This document shows positions 7,282 to 15,128 of a DNA stretch of 23,505 nucleotides, piece by piece. Positions within the stretch are counted from its first letter, which is position 1, and the number at the start of each line of letters is the position of its first letter. The position numbers and the translations under genes are program-made. The DNA is from Thermoanaerobacterales bacterium UBA4880 (lineage in GTDB: Bacteria; Bacillota; Thermoanaerobacteria; Thermoanaerobacterales; UBA4877), in contig DHDI01000014.1 in assembly GCA_002399285.1 (NCBI GenBank), positions 7,542 to 31,046 of the forward strand, given 5' to 3'. Below the pieces are notes generated by a model, which saw only the letters and a list, made by a program, of their open reading frames with translations, made no database searches and was not told where the DNA came from.

Positions 7282-8490
7282 ATGATTTCCAGACCCGATT
7301 ATATTAAAAAAATACTGGCATACAGAGACACGCCCTTTGTGAAAATACTTACCGGTGTCAGGCGCTGCGGCAAATCGACCATCATGAAGATGCTGATGGA
7401 TGAGCTGCTAAAGAGCGGAGTAGAACTGGAGCGCATTATCTATTACAACTTTGACTCTCTTGAATACGAGGATATGACGGGTAAAAAACTGTTTGAGGTT
7501 TTGAAAGGCCAATTGTCTTCTGTCAATAAAACCTATATATTCCTTGATGAGATCCAGGAGATAAAATCGTGGGAAAGGGTAGTGAATTCCCTGATGTCCG
7601 ACTGCGACGCAGATATTTATGTCACCGGTTCAAACTCCCGGATGATGTCTTCGGAAATATCCACTTATCTGACCGGGCGTTATGTTTCATTCAGGATCTT
7701 TCCGCTTTCCTTTTCCGAATACCTTGACTTTCGTAAAGAATACACGACGACTGGCAAACCCCATGCGGAGCTTGTCAGGTATCTCCAATTCGGCGGCTTT
7801 CCCGCGATCCATCTTCGGGAATACACAAAAGAGGAAGCATATACCATTGTAAAGGACATCTATAATTCAACGATCTTTACCGACATTGTAAAACGCAATA
7901 AGATAAAAAAAGTAGATCAGCTGGAACGCATTGTAAAATATACATTTGATAACGTCGGAAATACCTTCTCGGCGTCGTCGATCTCCAAGTACCTGAAAAG
8001 CGAACGGCGGACATTAGACAACGAAACGATATATAACTATCTCAAAAACCTTGAGGGCGCTTACATCCTAAACCGTTGCCCCCGTTATGACATCAAGGGC
8101 AAGGAATTGCTCAAAACTCAGGAAAAATTTTATCTTGCCGACCCGGCGCTGCGGTACAGCATACTCGGCTATAACGCAGACAGCGCGGATGCCATGCTGG
8201 AGAATATCGTGTATTTAGAACTCGTCCGCCGCGGCTATGAAGTCTGCGTCGGAAAGTACGATAACTTTGAAGTGGATTTCGTCGCCACGAGGCGCGGTGA
8301 AAAAATCTATGTTCAGGTGGCTAAGGAAATACATTCAGAAAAAACCGCGGAGCGTGAATACGGACAGCTGCTTGATATTCGCGACAACTATCCCAAATAT
8401 GTCTTGACCACGGACGATTATGCAGGCGGCAACTATCAAGGTATCCAGACCGTTCATATAGCCGATTTTCTCCTCAGTGATGAAACGTAA
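7282..8490 (+). CDS. AAA ATPase with C-terminal DUF4143 domain
   Basis: Member of the AAA_14-DUF4143 family (402 residues from ATG 7282, chosen because GGGAGG lies 8 bases before it). Walker A is GVRRCGKST (residues 25-33), Walker B LDEIQ (88-92), a sensor-like TGSNS (115-119) and TGR (131-133). The C-terminal DUF4143 part ends in a restriction-endonuclease-like pattern, EVDFVATRRGEKIYVQVAKE, with an Asp followed by Q-x-A-K. Biochemical role is not established for the family; such genes are scattered and often mobile in bacteria. It is monocistronic here, between a strong terminator and an antitoxin gene, and its base use looks less GC-rich than the suf and helicase genes, which fits transfer. 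Confidence 0.88.
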   Translation: MISRPDYIKKILAYRDTPFVKILTGVRRCGKSTIMKMLMDELLKSGVELERIIYYNFDSLEYEDMTGKKLFEVLKGQLSSVNKTYIFLDEIQEIKSWERVVNSLMSDCDADIYVTGSNSRMMSSEISTYLTGRYVSFRIFPLSFSEYLDFRKEYTTTGKPHAELVRYLQFGGFPAIHLREYTKEEAYTIVKDIYNSTIFTDIVKRNKIKKVDQLERIVKYTFDNVGNTFSASSISKYLKSERRTLDNETIYNYLKNLEGAYILNRCPRYDIKGKELLKTQEKFYLADPALRYSILGYNADSADAMLENIVYLELVRRGYEVCVGKYDNFEVDFVATRRGEKIYVQVAKEIHSEKTAEREYGQLLDIRDNYPKYVLTTDDYAGGNYQGIQTVHIADFLLSDET

Positions 8491-8511
8491 CTTTATGTAG
8501 CGGGAGAAGAA

Positions 8512-8540
8512 TTGACTTTCAGTGCATAAAATGATATTGT
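8512..8540 (+). promoter_or_regulatory. Possible promoter of the AbiE-type operon
   Basis: TTGACT (8512-8517), a 17-base spacer, then TATTGT (8535-8540). An alternative -10, TATAAT, is at 8571-8576 without a clear -35. Both lie within or beside the arms of the inverted repeat at 8528-8584. Confidence 0.4.
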
Positions 8541-8584
8541 AATGGTAATAATATAAGATAAATTAGCTATTATAATATCATTTT
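8528..8584. promoter_or_regulatory. Inverted repeat, candidate antitoxin operator
   Basis: AAAATGATATTGTAAT (8528-8543) and ATTATAATATCATTTT (8569-8584) are 16-bp arms with one mismatch, separated by 25 bases, directly before the antitoxin gene. AbiEi antitoxins are known to bind inverted repeats in their own promoter and repress it; the position fits that use. Confidence 0.6.
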
Positions 8585-8597
8585 GGGACGTGAGAAC

Positions 8598-9266
8598 ATG
8601 GAGCAAACAGGATATGGAGCGCACATTGCTCGCGCAGTCAGAAGTGTGCCGTATGAAACAGCTATTGAAACCGAGGATATTGCAAAGCAGCTGGTTAAGG
8701 AATTTGCGATTCCGTACGGCCAGGCTAAGACGATAACCAATGTCAAGCTGAAACGTATGGCAGATAAAGGCAAAATTGAACGGCTTCAAAAGGGTATATA
8801 CTGCCATGTAAAACAAACCGTTTTTGGCACAATGACCCCCGACATTGATCAGGTAATGTTAAAGACATTAATACTGCAAGACGGAGAGAGAATAGGCTAT
8901 GAATCCGGAGCTTCCTTATTCAACAAGCTTGGTCTGACAACCCTGACCCCTCGAAATATTGAGATCACTACCAACCGTTTTGAGGTCAAACTCCCGGAAG
9001 GCTGCCATCTCAAGCTGCAAAGGCCACATACGGCCGTGACGGGCAATAACTGGAAGTACCTGCAATTCATCGGCATCCTGGACGAACTACCGTATACGTA
9101 TACCGATGTAAAAAACGCGAAACAAATATTATTACAATATGCCAAAAAACAACAATTGGATGATTTGACTTTAATTTTCACTGCACGCAGATACTACCCG
9201 CAAAAGATTGTACTGCAGCTCATTGATCTGCTTAGGGGGGTGGAAAATGAAACTACATCAAGATAG
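8598..9266 (+). CDS. AbiEi-type antitoxin (DUF6088 family)
   Basis: Antitoxin and likely autorepressor of a type IV AbiE-like toxin-antitoxin pair (222 residues). The N-terminal part is a winged helix (ETEDIAKQLVKEF, then ITNVKLKRMADKGKIERLQKG and the wing GIYCHVK). The middle part, with YESGASLFNKLGLTTLTPRNIEITTNR, is the typical AbiEi/DUF6088 core. The end is a helical region. ATG 8598 is preferred; an in-frame TTG at 8583 is possible and no strong ribosome site decides between them. The stop overlaps the toxin start by 20 bases, the usual arrangement. The toxin downstream is broken, so this antitoxin now appears to stand alone. Confidence 0.82.
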   Translation: MEQTGYGAHIARAVRSVPYETAIETEDIAKQLVKEFAIPYGQAKTITNVKLKRMADKGKIERLQKGIYCHVKQTVFGTMTPDIDQVMLKTLILQDGERIGYESGASLFNKLGLTTLTPRNIEITTNRFEVKLPEGCHLKLQRPHTAVTGNNWKYLQFIGILDELPYTYTDVKNAKQILLQYAKKQQLDDLTLIFTARRYYPQKIVLQLIDLLRGVENETTSR

Positions 9267-9968
9267 GGAAGCAGCGGCAAACGGCTATGCGGCGCTTCCC
9301 AGAACATCGGGTAAAACGCGAGAGGCCAACCTAAAAGGCAGTATAACCAGTGTATATGAATATGATCCTGTTACCATGTCGAGGCAAATGACGCACTTCA
9401 ACGGTTTGGATATGTGAAGGTTGAGGCAACATCCTTTATTGTCAGCGAGCCAATAGAATCTCCTGAAATTTCGCCTTTACTCTATGCTGAGGCCACCGAG
9501 CAGCAGCGTCAAGTTCTGGAAAACAATTATGAGATCGATCCATTCACTATAGGGGCAATCAACCTAGAACGAATATTTGCAGACAAAATATTGGCAGCAG
9601 AGTTTTATTATCGGCGCCATATGCTGTTTGATACCGCTAAACATCTTTATGACTTGACAACGATGATGGAGCAGGACAGAATACAGAATCTGCTTGCTTC
9701 ATCGGATACCTTAGTAAAAATGCTTGCATACAAGCGCAGAGAAGAAAAAGATAGAATTGGAAGCGATTTCGCCAAGAAACCGTTTTGCGAGTTTTCGCTG
9801 TTTAAGGCAATTGGCACTGACGCTGAACTTTCCGAGGTTTTTTTAAAGATGCAGGAGGTTTATATATTTTCGCAAAGTGATACCCTTTCTCCCTCAAAAT
9901 TGTTGGTATACATGGACAGGCTGAAGCAAACTCTTCTTAAACTGGATGAAAATTTTGATATGACATAG
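9247..9968 (+). pseudogene. Decayed AbiEii-type nucleotidyltransferase toxin
   Basis: The gene begins well: GGGGGG before ATG 9247 and MKLHQDREA, the family N-terminus. The frame then passes directly to ANGYAALPRTSGKTREANLK and GSITSVYEYDPVT, a segment from beyond the catalytic core; about 90 residues, including the GG(S/T) and DxD nucleotidyltransferase motifs, are missing in frame. Around 9373-9378 the frame shifts: the first frame runs to TGA at 9415-9417, while the next frame continues with EANDALQRFGYVKVEATSFIVSEP and the intact C-terminal half (LERIFADKILAAEFYYRR, FDTAKHLYDL) to 9968. A single lost base would explain the shift. The toxin cannot be active. A GTG at 9414 opens the 3' fragment but lacks a good ribosome site. 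Confidence 0.85.
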
Positions 9969-10049
9969 ATAATAAAGTAAAGATAAGGTAATGTTCAACA
10001 GCACATCAATGGTTCCTTACATAAATTTGCCGCACCGAATCCCCAAGTC

Positions 10050-10058
10050 TGATATAAT
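10050..10058 (+). promoter_or_regulatory. Extended -10 promoter of the helicase-nuclease operon
   Basis: TGATATAAT is a perfect extended -10. A weak -35-like TTGCCG lies at 10027-10032 with too long a spacer (20). The start point would be near 10065, which makes the ATG at 10077 almost leaderless and favours the TTG start at 10095 for the first gene. Confidence 0.65.
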
Positions 10059-10076
10059 ATAAATAGATCAAAACGT

Positions 10077-12044
10077 ATGAACGAGGTGACGCAATTGACT
10101 CCGCAGCTGATAAAGGGCCCGGCCGGAAGCGGCCTGACTTCCTGTCTCATAGATAAGCTGAAAGACCTCGCCGGTAGGCAGGCTCGGACGGACGGCATAC
10201 TGTTCCTTACCCTAAACAAGCCCAACATGAACAATATAAGGAAAAATACAGACCTCGAAGTGGACACCGGCATGAACATCACCACCTTCCCCAGGTTTAT
10301 AACCGACGAGCTGGTGCTGTTCTGGCCGCTGGTGCTCGATAAGTGTGAGGATATATCCGTAAACCAGCCCCGGCCGGTGCTGATAGACTCGCTGACCTCC
10401 CACGACATAATGCGGCGCATTGTGGAAAAGATGCAGCTTGGCGGAGCATTCCCCGGCATACGGGCGACTTCCGACAGCATATCCCTGGAGATAATGCACA
10501 ACTTCTCCCGGGCGGTGTTTTCCCTTACGGACTATCACAAAATCGCCGGCGTGCTCGCCGAGGCAAACCCCGGCAATGACCCGGCGGTATATACTGACAT
10601 GCAGAAGGCTCTCGACGAATACATAGACATACTGCTGAAAAACGGCCTGCTAGACTACGGCTTATCAATGTATCTCTACGACAAATACCTCATCGATAAT
10701 GACCTTTACCGCAGGCACATGATAAACACATACAGATACCTGTTCGCTGATAGTCTGGAGGAGTCCGTCCCTTCCATGGTGCGCTTCATATCCACATTCC
10801 TGGAGGACTTTGACGAGGCATACCTCACCTTCTCCACGGACGGCGGATACACATCCGTACTCGGCGCTTCGCCCGACTACGCCCTCAAGCAGCTGGAGGG
10901 CCGGTGCCGTGTGGTACACCCCGAATATACGCGCGGCTGCCCGGAGGATATGGCGGACCTGGCAGCCGCCTTGGAAAAGAATATATGCGGCGGCGGCAGC
11001 GTCAGGGCAGACACTCCCGTCCGCCTGATAGAGTGCGAATACAAGAGCGACATGGTATCCGCGGCGGTCGGCGAGGTAAAGAGGCTGGCAGCGTCCGGCT
11101 GCAGACCAGGCAATATATCCCTCATAGCCCCCTATTTGGACCCGGTCACCGAGGAGCTGCTGATCTCCGGCCTTAAGGCGCAGGGCATACCCGGCCTGGC
11201 CCTGACAAACACGGGCAGGCTGATAGACCAGCCCTTCATAGGCACCGTAGTGACCCTGACCATGCTGGCGCACCCTTGGTGGGACATCCGCCCCAACCAC
11301 AGCGAGCTGGCCGATACATTCCGGGTGTGTTTCGACATGGACCCGGTCAGGGCGTCCATACTTGCGGGAGCCGCGGAAAGCAAGAGCAGCCTCCCCCACC
11401 TCAGCCGCCGGGCCCTGATACGCATAGGATTTGCCAACAACAAGAAATACGAATCGCTGTTAGACTGGCTGGGAGGCTATACGAAGGAGATCCCCATAGA
11501 CGAGTTTTTGGAAAAGCTGCTTTGGGATTATCTCATACCCCTGCCCGCCACGAGGGAAAACATCCTGTCCACCAGAATGCTGATCGACATGGCATCGGGC
11601 TATAGGAAGATAATGGAGATCATAAGGCCCGGCCAAATATACGGAGCAGACTTTATCACATCGGTGAAGCGGGGAATAAAGGGAATGGAAATACTTAAGG
11701 AGCAGCCCGATGATGCGGTTATCATAGCAACGCCCTTTTCATATCTTATGAACCCCGTCTCATCCAAGGCGCAGATATGGCTTGACGTCTCCGATAAGGA
11801 CTGGGAAGACAGCGGCGTACGGCCGCTCTCCAACCCCTACCTGTTCGAGCCGGGATATACCGGCATATGGAACACGCGCGAGGAGGAGATGCGTTCCCTC
11901 CGCGTCCTCTGCCGCAGCACGTCAAATCTCTTGAAGCGCTGCGAGGGCAGCCTTACGGTAATAGACTGCAACCTTACCTCCGGCTTTGCCGAGCAGGACG
12001 GCATGCTGGTGAAATATCTGCAAAACACCTGCAGGATGACATAG
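10077..12044 (+). CDS. Pseudo-helicase, inactive UvrD/AddB-like superfamily I protein
   Basis: A protein of up to 655 residues with the layout of a UvrD-type helicase but with every ATPase motif altered. The Walker A site reads GPAGSGLTS: the Lys is Leu20. The motif II region is YLFADSLEES (221-230) where DExQ is expected. The motif III region is DGGYTSVLGA (255-264) in place of GDxxQSIYxFRGA. The motif V/VI regions (IIATPFSYLMNP; LRVLCRSTSNLL) are also degenerate. Fold markers survive: ILFLTLNK, ITTFPRF, LLDYGLSMYL, and GCRPGNISLIAP. RecC and the helicase half of AddB are known inactive helicases of this kind. Start is either ATG 10077 or, better supported by GAGGTG at 10083-10088, TTG 10095. 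First gene of a tight three-gene operon. Confidence 0.72.
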   Translation: MNEVTQLTPQLIKGPAGSGLTSCLIDKLKDLAGRQARTDGILFLTLNKPNMNNIRKNTDLEVDTGMNITTFPRFITDELVLFWPLVLDKCEDISVNQPRPVLIDSLTSHDIMRRIVEKMQLGGAFPGIRATSDSISLEIMHNFSRAVFSLTDYHKIAGVLAEANPGNDPAVYTDMQKALDEYIDILLKNGLLDYGLSMYLYDKYLIDNDLYRRHMINTYRYLFADSLEESVPSMVRFISTFLEDFDEAYLTFSTDGGYTSVLGASPDYALKQLEGRCRVVHPEYTRGCPEDMADLAAALEKNICGGGSVRADTPVRLIECEYKSDMVSAAVGEVKRLAASGCRPGNISLIAPYLDPVTEELLISGLKAQGIPGLALTNTGRLIDQPFIGTVVTLTMLAHPWWDIRPNHSELADTFRVCFDMDPVRASILAGAAESKSSLPHLSRRALIRIGFANNKKYESLLDWLGGYTKEIPIDEFLEKLLWDYLIPLPATRENILSTRMLIDMASGYRKIMEIIRPGQIYGADFITSVKRGIKGMEILKEQPDDAVIIATPFSYLMNPVSSKAQIWLDVSDKDWEDSGVRPLSNPYLFEPGYTGIWNTREEEMRSLRVLCRSTSNLLKRCEGSLTVIDCNLTSGFAEQDGMLVKYLQNTCRMT

Positions 12045-12068
12045 CGGAAAGCACAGGGGGATTGCATA

Positions 12069-14234
12069 ATGAAGCTGAGAAAAGACATAGAGGAACTTAT
12101 AGATTCATACCATGGCGGCGCTCTGGCCGTGCCTTCCGTACCGGGAGCGGGCAAGACCACCCTGCTCACCCATCTCACCGCCCATATCCTGACGGATCAG
12201 CCCGATTCCAGGGTGCTGATAGTCACATACATGAATTCCGCCGCAGCCAACTTCAAACAACGGATAAACGGTCTGCTCAGGGACAGCGGCATACGCTCAT
12301 CCAACTACGACGTTATGACGCTGCACTCCTTAGCCTCGTCCATAATAGGCAGCGGCCCCGCGGAGCTTGGCCTGGCCAAGGACTACGAGATATTAGACGA
12401 GACGGAGTCGGCAGCGATACTCAAGGATTCTTTCGCGGCCTGGCGCTCATCCAACGCCGAGCTCTTCTTCTCCAAGCTGTTCATAAAGGAAAATGCGCAG
12501 CCGCCCCAGATAGAAAAGAACAGGGACAGGTTTGTGAAGGACTTCACCTCAGACGTGGGCCGGGCCGTCTCCATGTTCAAGGGCAATAATCTTTCCCCCG
12601 GCGAGCTGCTGCCTTATACCCGCACGCTTCCCCAGGACTCGTACCTGCGCTGGGCGGCGGAGATATACGGCATATATGAAGACAGGCTGAGGCTGCGCGG
12701 CGCGTTAGACTTCGGAGACCTGCTGATGCTGGCATACCGGCTGCTCACATCGGACCGGGAGATACTGTCGGTCTTTCGGGATAAATGGGATTACATATTT
12801 GAGGACGAGGCCCAGGATTCCAACAAACTGCAGGAAGAGATAATGAAGCTCATCTCGGACAGGTGCGGCAATCTGGTACGGGTGGGAGACCCCAACCAGG
12901 CCATACTCTCCACATTCACCATAGCGGACCCCAAGCAGTTCACCGATTTCATCTCATCCAACCCAAAGAGCGAGATAAAGACCTCGGGCAGGAGCTCCTT
13001 AGAAGTGATAAGGCTGGCAAATCACTTGGTGGAATGCGCGGCGTCCATGGAAGAACTCAGTCCAGTGAAGAACGCCCTCGAGCAGCAGATGATACAGCCC
13101 GTGGAGGAAGGCGAGCCCGCCAACCCAAGCAACCCAAAGTACGGCCTGGGCTATTATGAACCGGAAAATCAGGAAAGGGAATATGAATATATAGCCTCCC
13201 TTGCGGGCAAGTACCTTGAGCTGCACCCCGGCAAGACGTGCGCGGTGCTGCTGCGGACGAACCGGCAGGTGGAGGCCATGATGGAGATACTGCAGGACAA
13301 AGGGGTAGCAGCCGTGGAGATATCCAACTACTCCGCGGCGAACGACGTCACCCGGAAGATATACTACTGCCTCAAGTTCATAAACCGGCCGGAGCGTTCG
13401 GATAACCTGATTGACGTCGTCAGGTATGTGCTGGCGCCGGAGATAAGCTCCGTCCACTCCATAAACATGTTTTTGCACCGGTCGGACGCCGAGGACATAC
13501 TCTATCCCATGGACAAGGTGCCGTCCCTGCCCGGCGACGTTGCAAAGCAGGACGGCGACGCCTTGTATGCCGCATTAAGCAAGGCGCGGGAGCTGCTGGA
13601 GGCGGGATACATGAGGATAGACAAGCTGATAATATACATACTCGACCTCATGAAAGCGGACGGGGAGAGCCGGGCCATAGGGGAAGCCGTGGCCGAAGAG
13701 GCGCGCAAAAGGCTGTACGACCCCGGATGGAGGATAGAGGACGTCATAGACGAACTGGGTTCCCCGCAAAACAGGTACGGCGACCTGGTAAACGTGTTCT
13801 ATCAGCGCAAGGGCTTCGCGGCCAGGCCGGGCGAGGTCATGGTGCTCACCTATCACAAGGCCAAGGGCTTGGAGTGGGACAACGTCTTTATGGGCTGTGT
13901 GGAGGCCAAGGACTTCCCCCTGCTGCTCTCCCACAGCTTCATGGGCGAGACCTGGTATCTCAGAGAGGAATGGAGAAACCCATTCTCCCTCATAGAGGCG
14001 GAATACCGCAGCCTGACGGGGCAGGACGTCGGCCCGGACTTCCGCATGCAGGCCAAGCTGAACATAATAGCGGAAAACCTGCGCCTGCTGTACGTAGGCA
14101 TCACCCGGGCAAAGGAAACGCTCATAATCACCGGCCACAAAAACGATTTTTATGACCAGCCGATGGATAACAGCCTGTTTGAAAAGATATTCGGCGAATT
14201 CATACGCAAGGAGAGATCGGCATGGAAGATCTAA
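12069..14234 (+). CDS. UvrD/Rep-family DNA helicase
   Basis: Superfamily IA 3'-5' DNA helicase (721 residues), the length of UvrD/PcrA and without the C-terminal nuclease of AddA/RecB. Walker A is VPGAGKTT (Lys29), motif Ia is VLIVTYMNSAA, motif II is YIFEDEAQDS (243-251), and motif III is RVGDPNQAIL (271-280). Motif V is LTYHKAKGLEWDNVFM and motif VI LRLLYVGITRAKETLIITG (671-689). The 2B-side marker ALDFGDLLM is also present. All catalytic residues are intact. It starts 24 bases after the pseudo-helicase with GGGGGA before the ATG, and its end overlaps the nuclease gene by 13 bases. I infer that it is the motor of a complex formed with its two neighbours. Confidence 0.93.
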   Translation: MKLRKDIEELIDSYHGGALAVPSVPGAGKTTLLTHLTAHILTDQPDSRVLIVTYMNSAAANFKQRINGLLRDSGIRSSNYDVMTLHSLASSIIGSGPAELGLAKDYEILDETESAAILKDSFAAWRSSNAELFFSKLFIKENAQPPQIEKNRDRFVKDFTSDVGRAVSMFKGNNLSPGELLPYTRTLPQDSYLRWAAEIYGIYEDRLRLRGALDFGDLLMLAYRLLTSDREILSVFRDKWDYIFEDEAQDSNKLQEEIMKLISDRCGNLVRVGDPNQAILSTFTIADPKQFTDFISSNPKSEIKTSGRSSLEVIRLANHLVECAASMEELSPVKNALEQQMIQPVEEGEPANPSNPKYGLGYYEPENQEREYEYIASLAGKYLELHPGKTCAVLLRTNRQVEAMMEILQDKGVAAVEISNYSAANDVTRKIYYCLKFINRPERSDNLIDVVRYVLAPEISSVHSINMFLHRSDAEDILYPMDKVPSLPGDVAKQDGDALYAALSKARELLEAGYMRIDKLIIYILDLMKADGESRAIGEAVAEEARKRLYDPGWRIEDVIDELGSPQNRYGDLVNVFYQRKGFAARPGEVMVLTYHKAKGLEWDNVFMGCVEAKDFPLLLSHSFMGETWYLREEWRNPFSLIEAEYRSLTGQDVGPDFRMQAKLNIIAENLRLLYVGITRAKETLIITGHKNDFYDQPMDNSLFEKIFGEFIRKERSAWKI

Positions 14235-14959
14235 AGGAGATGTACTTCAGCCAGACGGCGCTCAAGACCTATCTAGACTGTCCCTATAAGTTCAGGAACA
14301 GGTATATAGACGGCCTCTACTGGAAGTACGAATCGGAGGGCATAAGACGGGGAAGCGAATTCCACCTCGACATGAAAAGGCACTATCTCGGCCTGGCCCC
14401 GTCCGGCGCAAACAAGGATATGGTGTCGCAAGCAGTAAACTTCCTGCCCATAGAGGACGGAAAGCAGTACCTTCCCGAGTATACCATAAAGTATAACGAT
14501 AATACTGTGAAACTCACGGTGAGGTACGACCTGCTCGTCATAGGCGATAATATTGAGATATACGACTGGAAGACGCAAAAATCTAAGCTCAGCGCCAGCA
14601 AACTTAAAACCGATATGCAGACGCGGCTGTACCTCTATACCATGGCGGCGGCAGGCAAAAAAATAAAACAGGATATACGGCCCTCCGATATATCCATCAC
14701 CTACTTCGATCCCAGCCATCCCTCCTCACCGGTCCGCATAGACTATGACCCCTCCCGGTTCGAAAAAGACGGCATATATATATCCGGCCTGATAAGCCGC
14801 ATACTCACAGACGGCGAATTCGCGCCCACCGAGGACAGAAAAAAGTGCGCATACTGCGAATACAACAGGCTGTGCAACGGCCGGCCCGTGTCCATCGAGA
14901 GCATAAACGGCTTAGGTACCGGTCTCAGCTGGGATGACGTTGAGGAAATAAGTTTTTAA
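14222..14959 (+). CDS. RecB/Cas4-type PD-(D/E)XK nuclease with iron-sulfur cluster
   Basis: Stand-alone nuclease module (245 residues). Active-site pattern: GSEFH (His48), YDLLV (Asp103), IYDWKT (Asp115, Lys117) and the QTRLYLY motif (Gln133, Tyr137). Four Cys at 20, 209, 212 and 218 give one early Cys plus C-x2-C-x5-C at the end, the same late spacing as the 4Fe-4S site of AddB and similar to Cas4. N-terminal FSQTALKTYLDCPYKF is the usual start of this family. ATG 14222 has AAGGAGA at good distance; ATG 14240 would have none. The gene overlaps the helicase end. No cas genes or CRISPR repeats are nearby, so an AddB-like role with the two upstream genes is more likely than CRISPR adaptation. 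Confidence 0.9.
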   Translation: MEDLKEMYFSQTALKTYLDCPYKFRNRYIDGLYWKYESEGIRRGSEFHLDMKRHYLGLAPSGANKDMVSQAVNFLPIEDGKQYLPEYTIKYNDNTVKLTVRYDLLVIGDNIEIYDWKTQKSKLSASKLKTDMQTRLYLYTMAAAGKKIKQDIRPSDISITYFDPSHPSSPVRIDYDPSRFEKDGIYISGLISRILTDGEFAPTEDRKKCAYCEYNRLCNGRPVSIESINGLGTGLSWDDVEEISF

Positions 14960-15013
14960 AAACTATTTTCGACATTTTGTAAAAAAATATCTTAAATATT
15001 TCACTTTATGCTA

Positions 15014-15040
15014 TAAACTTCCTGAGACAGCTTCCGATAT
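15014..15040 (+). promoter_or_regulatory. Sigma-28 (SigD/FliA) promoter of the flagellin gene
   Basis: -35 TAAA (15014-15017), exactly 15 bases, then TCCGATAT (15033-15040) against the consensus GCCGATAA. It lies about 90 bases before the flagellin ATG. The 14960-15013 stretch before it is AT-rich and shows nothing else. Confidence 0.85.
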
Positions 15041-15087
15041 ATATAGACGTAGGTAAAAGAACAGTCCGGCCGGCTGTTAAACAATAA

Positions 15088-15121
15088 TGGCATGGATGCC
15101 AAATAAATCATTTCAAGGAGG
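15088..15121 (+). promoter_or_regulatory. Candidate CsrA-binding leader of the flagellin mRNA
   Basis: TGGCA-TGGA-TGCCA (15088-15101) is a 5-bp hairpin with GGA in its loop, the classic CsrA site. About 20 bases downstream the ribosome site AAGGAGG (15115-15121) offers a second GGA. This is the two-site layout of the Bacillus subtilis hag leader, where CsrA blocks ribosome binding and FliW relieves it. A further weak hairpin (15060-15078) lies upstream in the leader. csrA and fliW are not in the window. Confidence 0.6.
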
Positions 15122-15128
15122 AAGTAGT

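Noticed and set aside
9360..9420. Programmed ribosomal frameshift joining the two toxin fragments
   Set aside because: No slippery heptamer is seen at the junction, and the same gene also lacks its catalytic core, so mutation is simpler.
9969..10049. Terminator or small RNA between the toxin remnant and the pseudo-helicase
   Set aside because: Only a weak TAAGG/CCTTA pairing is visible, with no T-tract.
10665..11399. Long open frame of 244 codons on the minus strand
   Set aside because: It lies wholly within the pseudo-helicase gene, has low-complexity shadow-like composition and no ribosome site or known motif.
12069..14234. Reading the helicase as AddA or RecB
   Set aside because: It ends just after motif VI at 721 residues and has no C-terminal nuclease domain, so it is UvrD-sized; the nuclease is the separate next gene.
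14222..14959. Cas4 of a CRISPR system
   Set aside because: No repeats, cas1/cas2 or other cas genes are in the window, and the partners are helicase-type proteins.
14951..14964. AGTTTTTAAAAACT palindrome as terminator of the helicase-nuclease operon
   Set aside because: No loop, no GC pairs to speak of, and it includes the stop codon; probably chance in AT-rich sequence.
15087..15128. In-frame upstream ATG as flagellin start
   Set aside because: It would add residues unlike flagellin N-termini and lies in the leader hairpin; ATG 15129 has the ribosome site.
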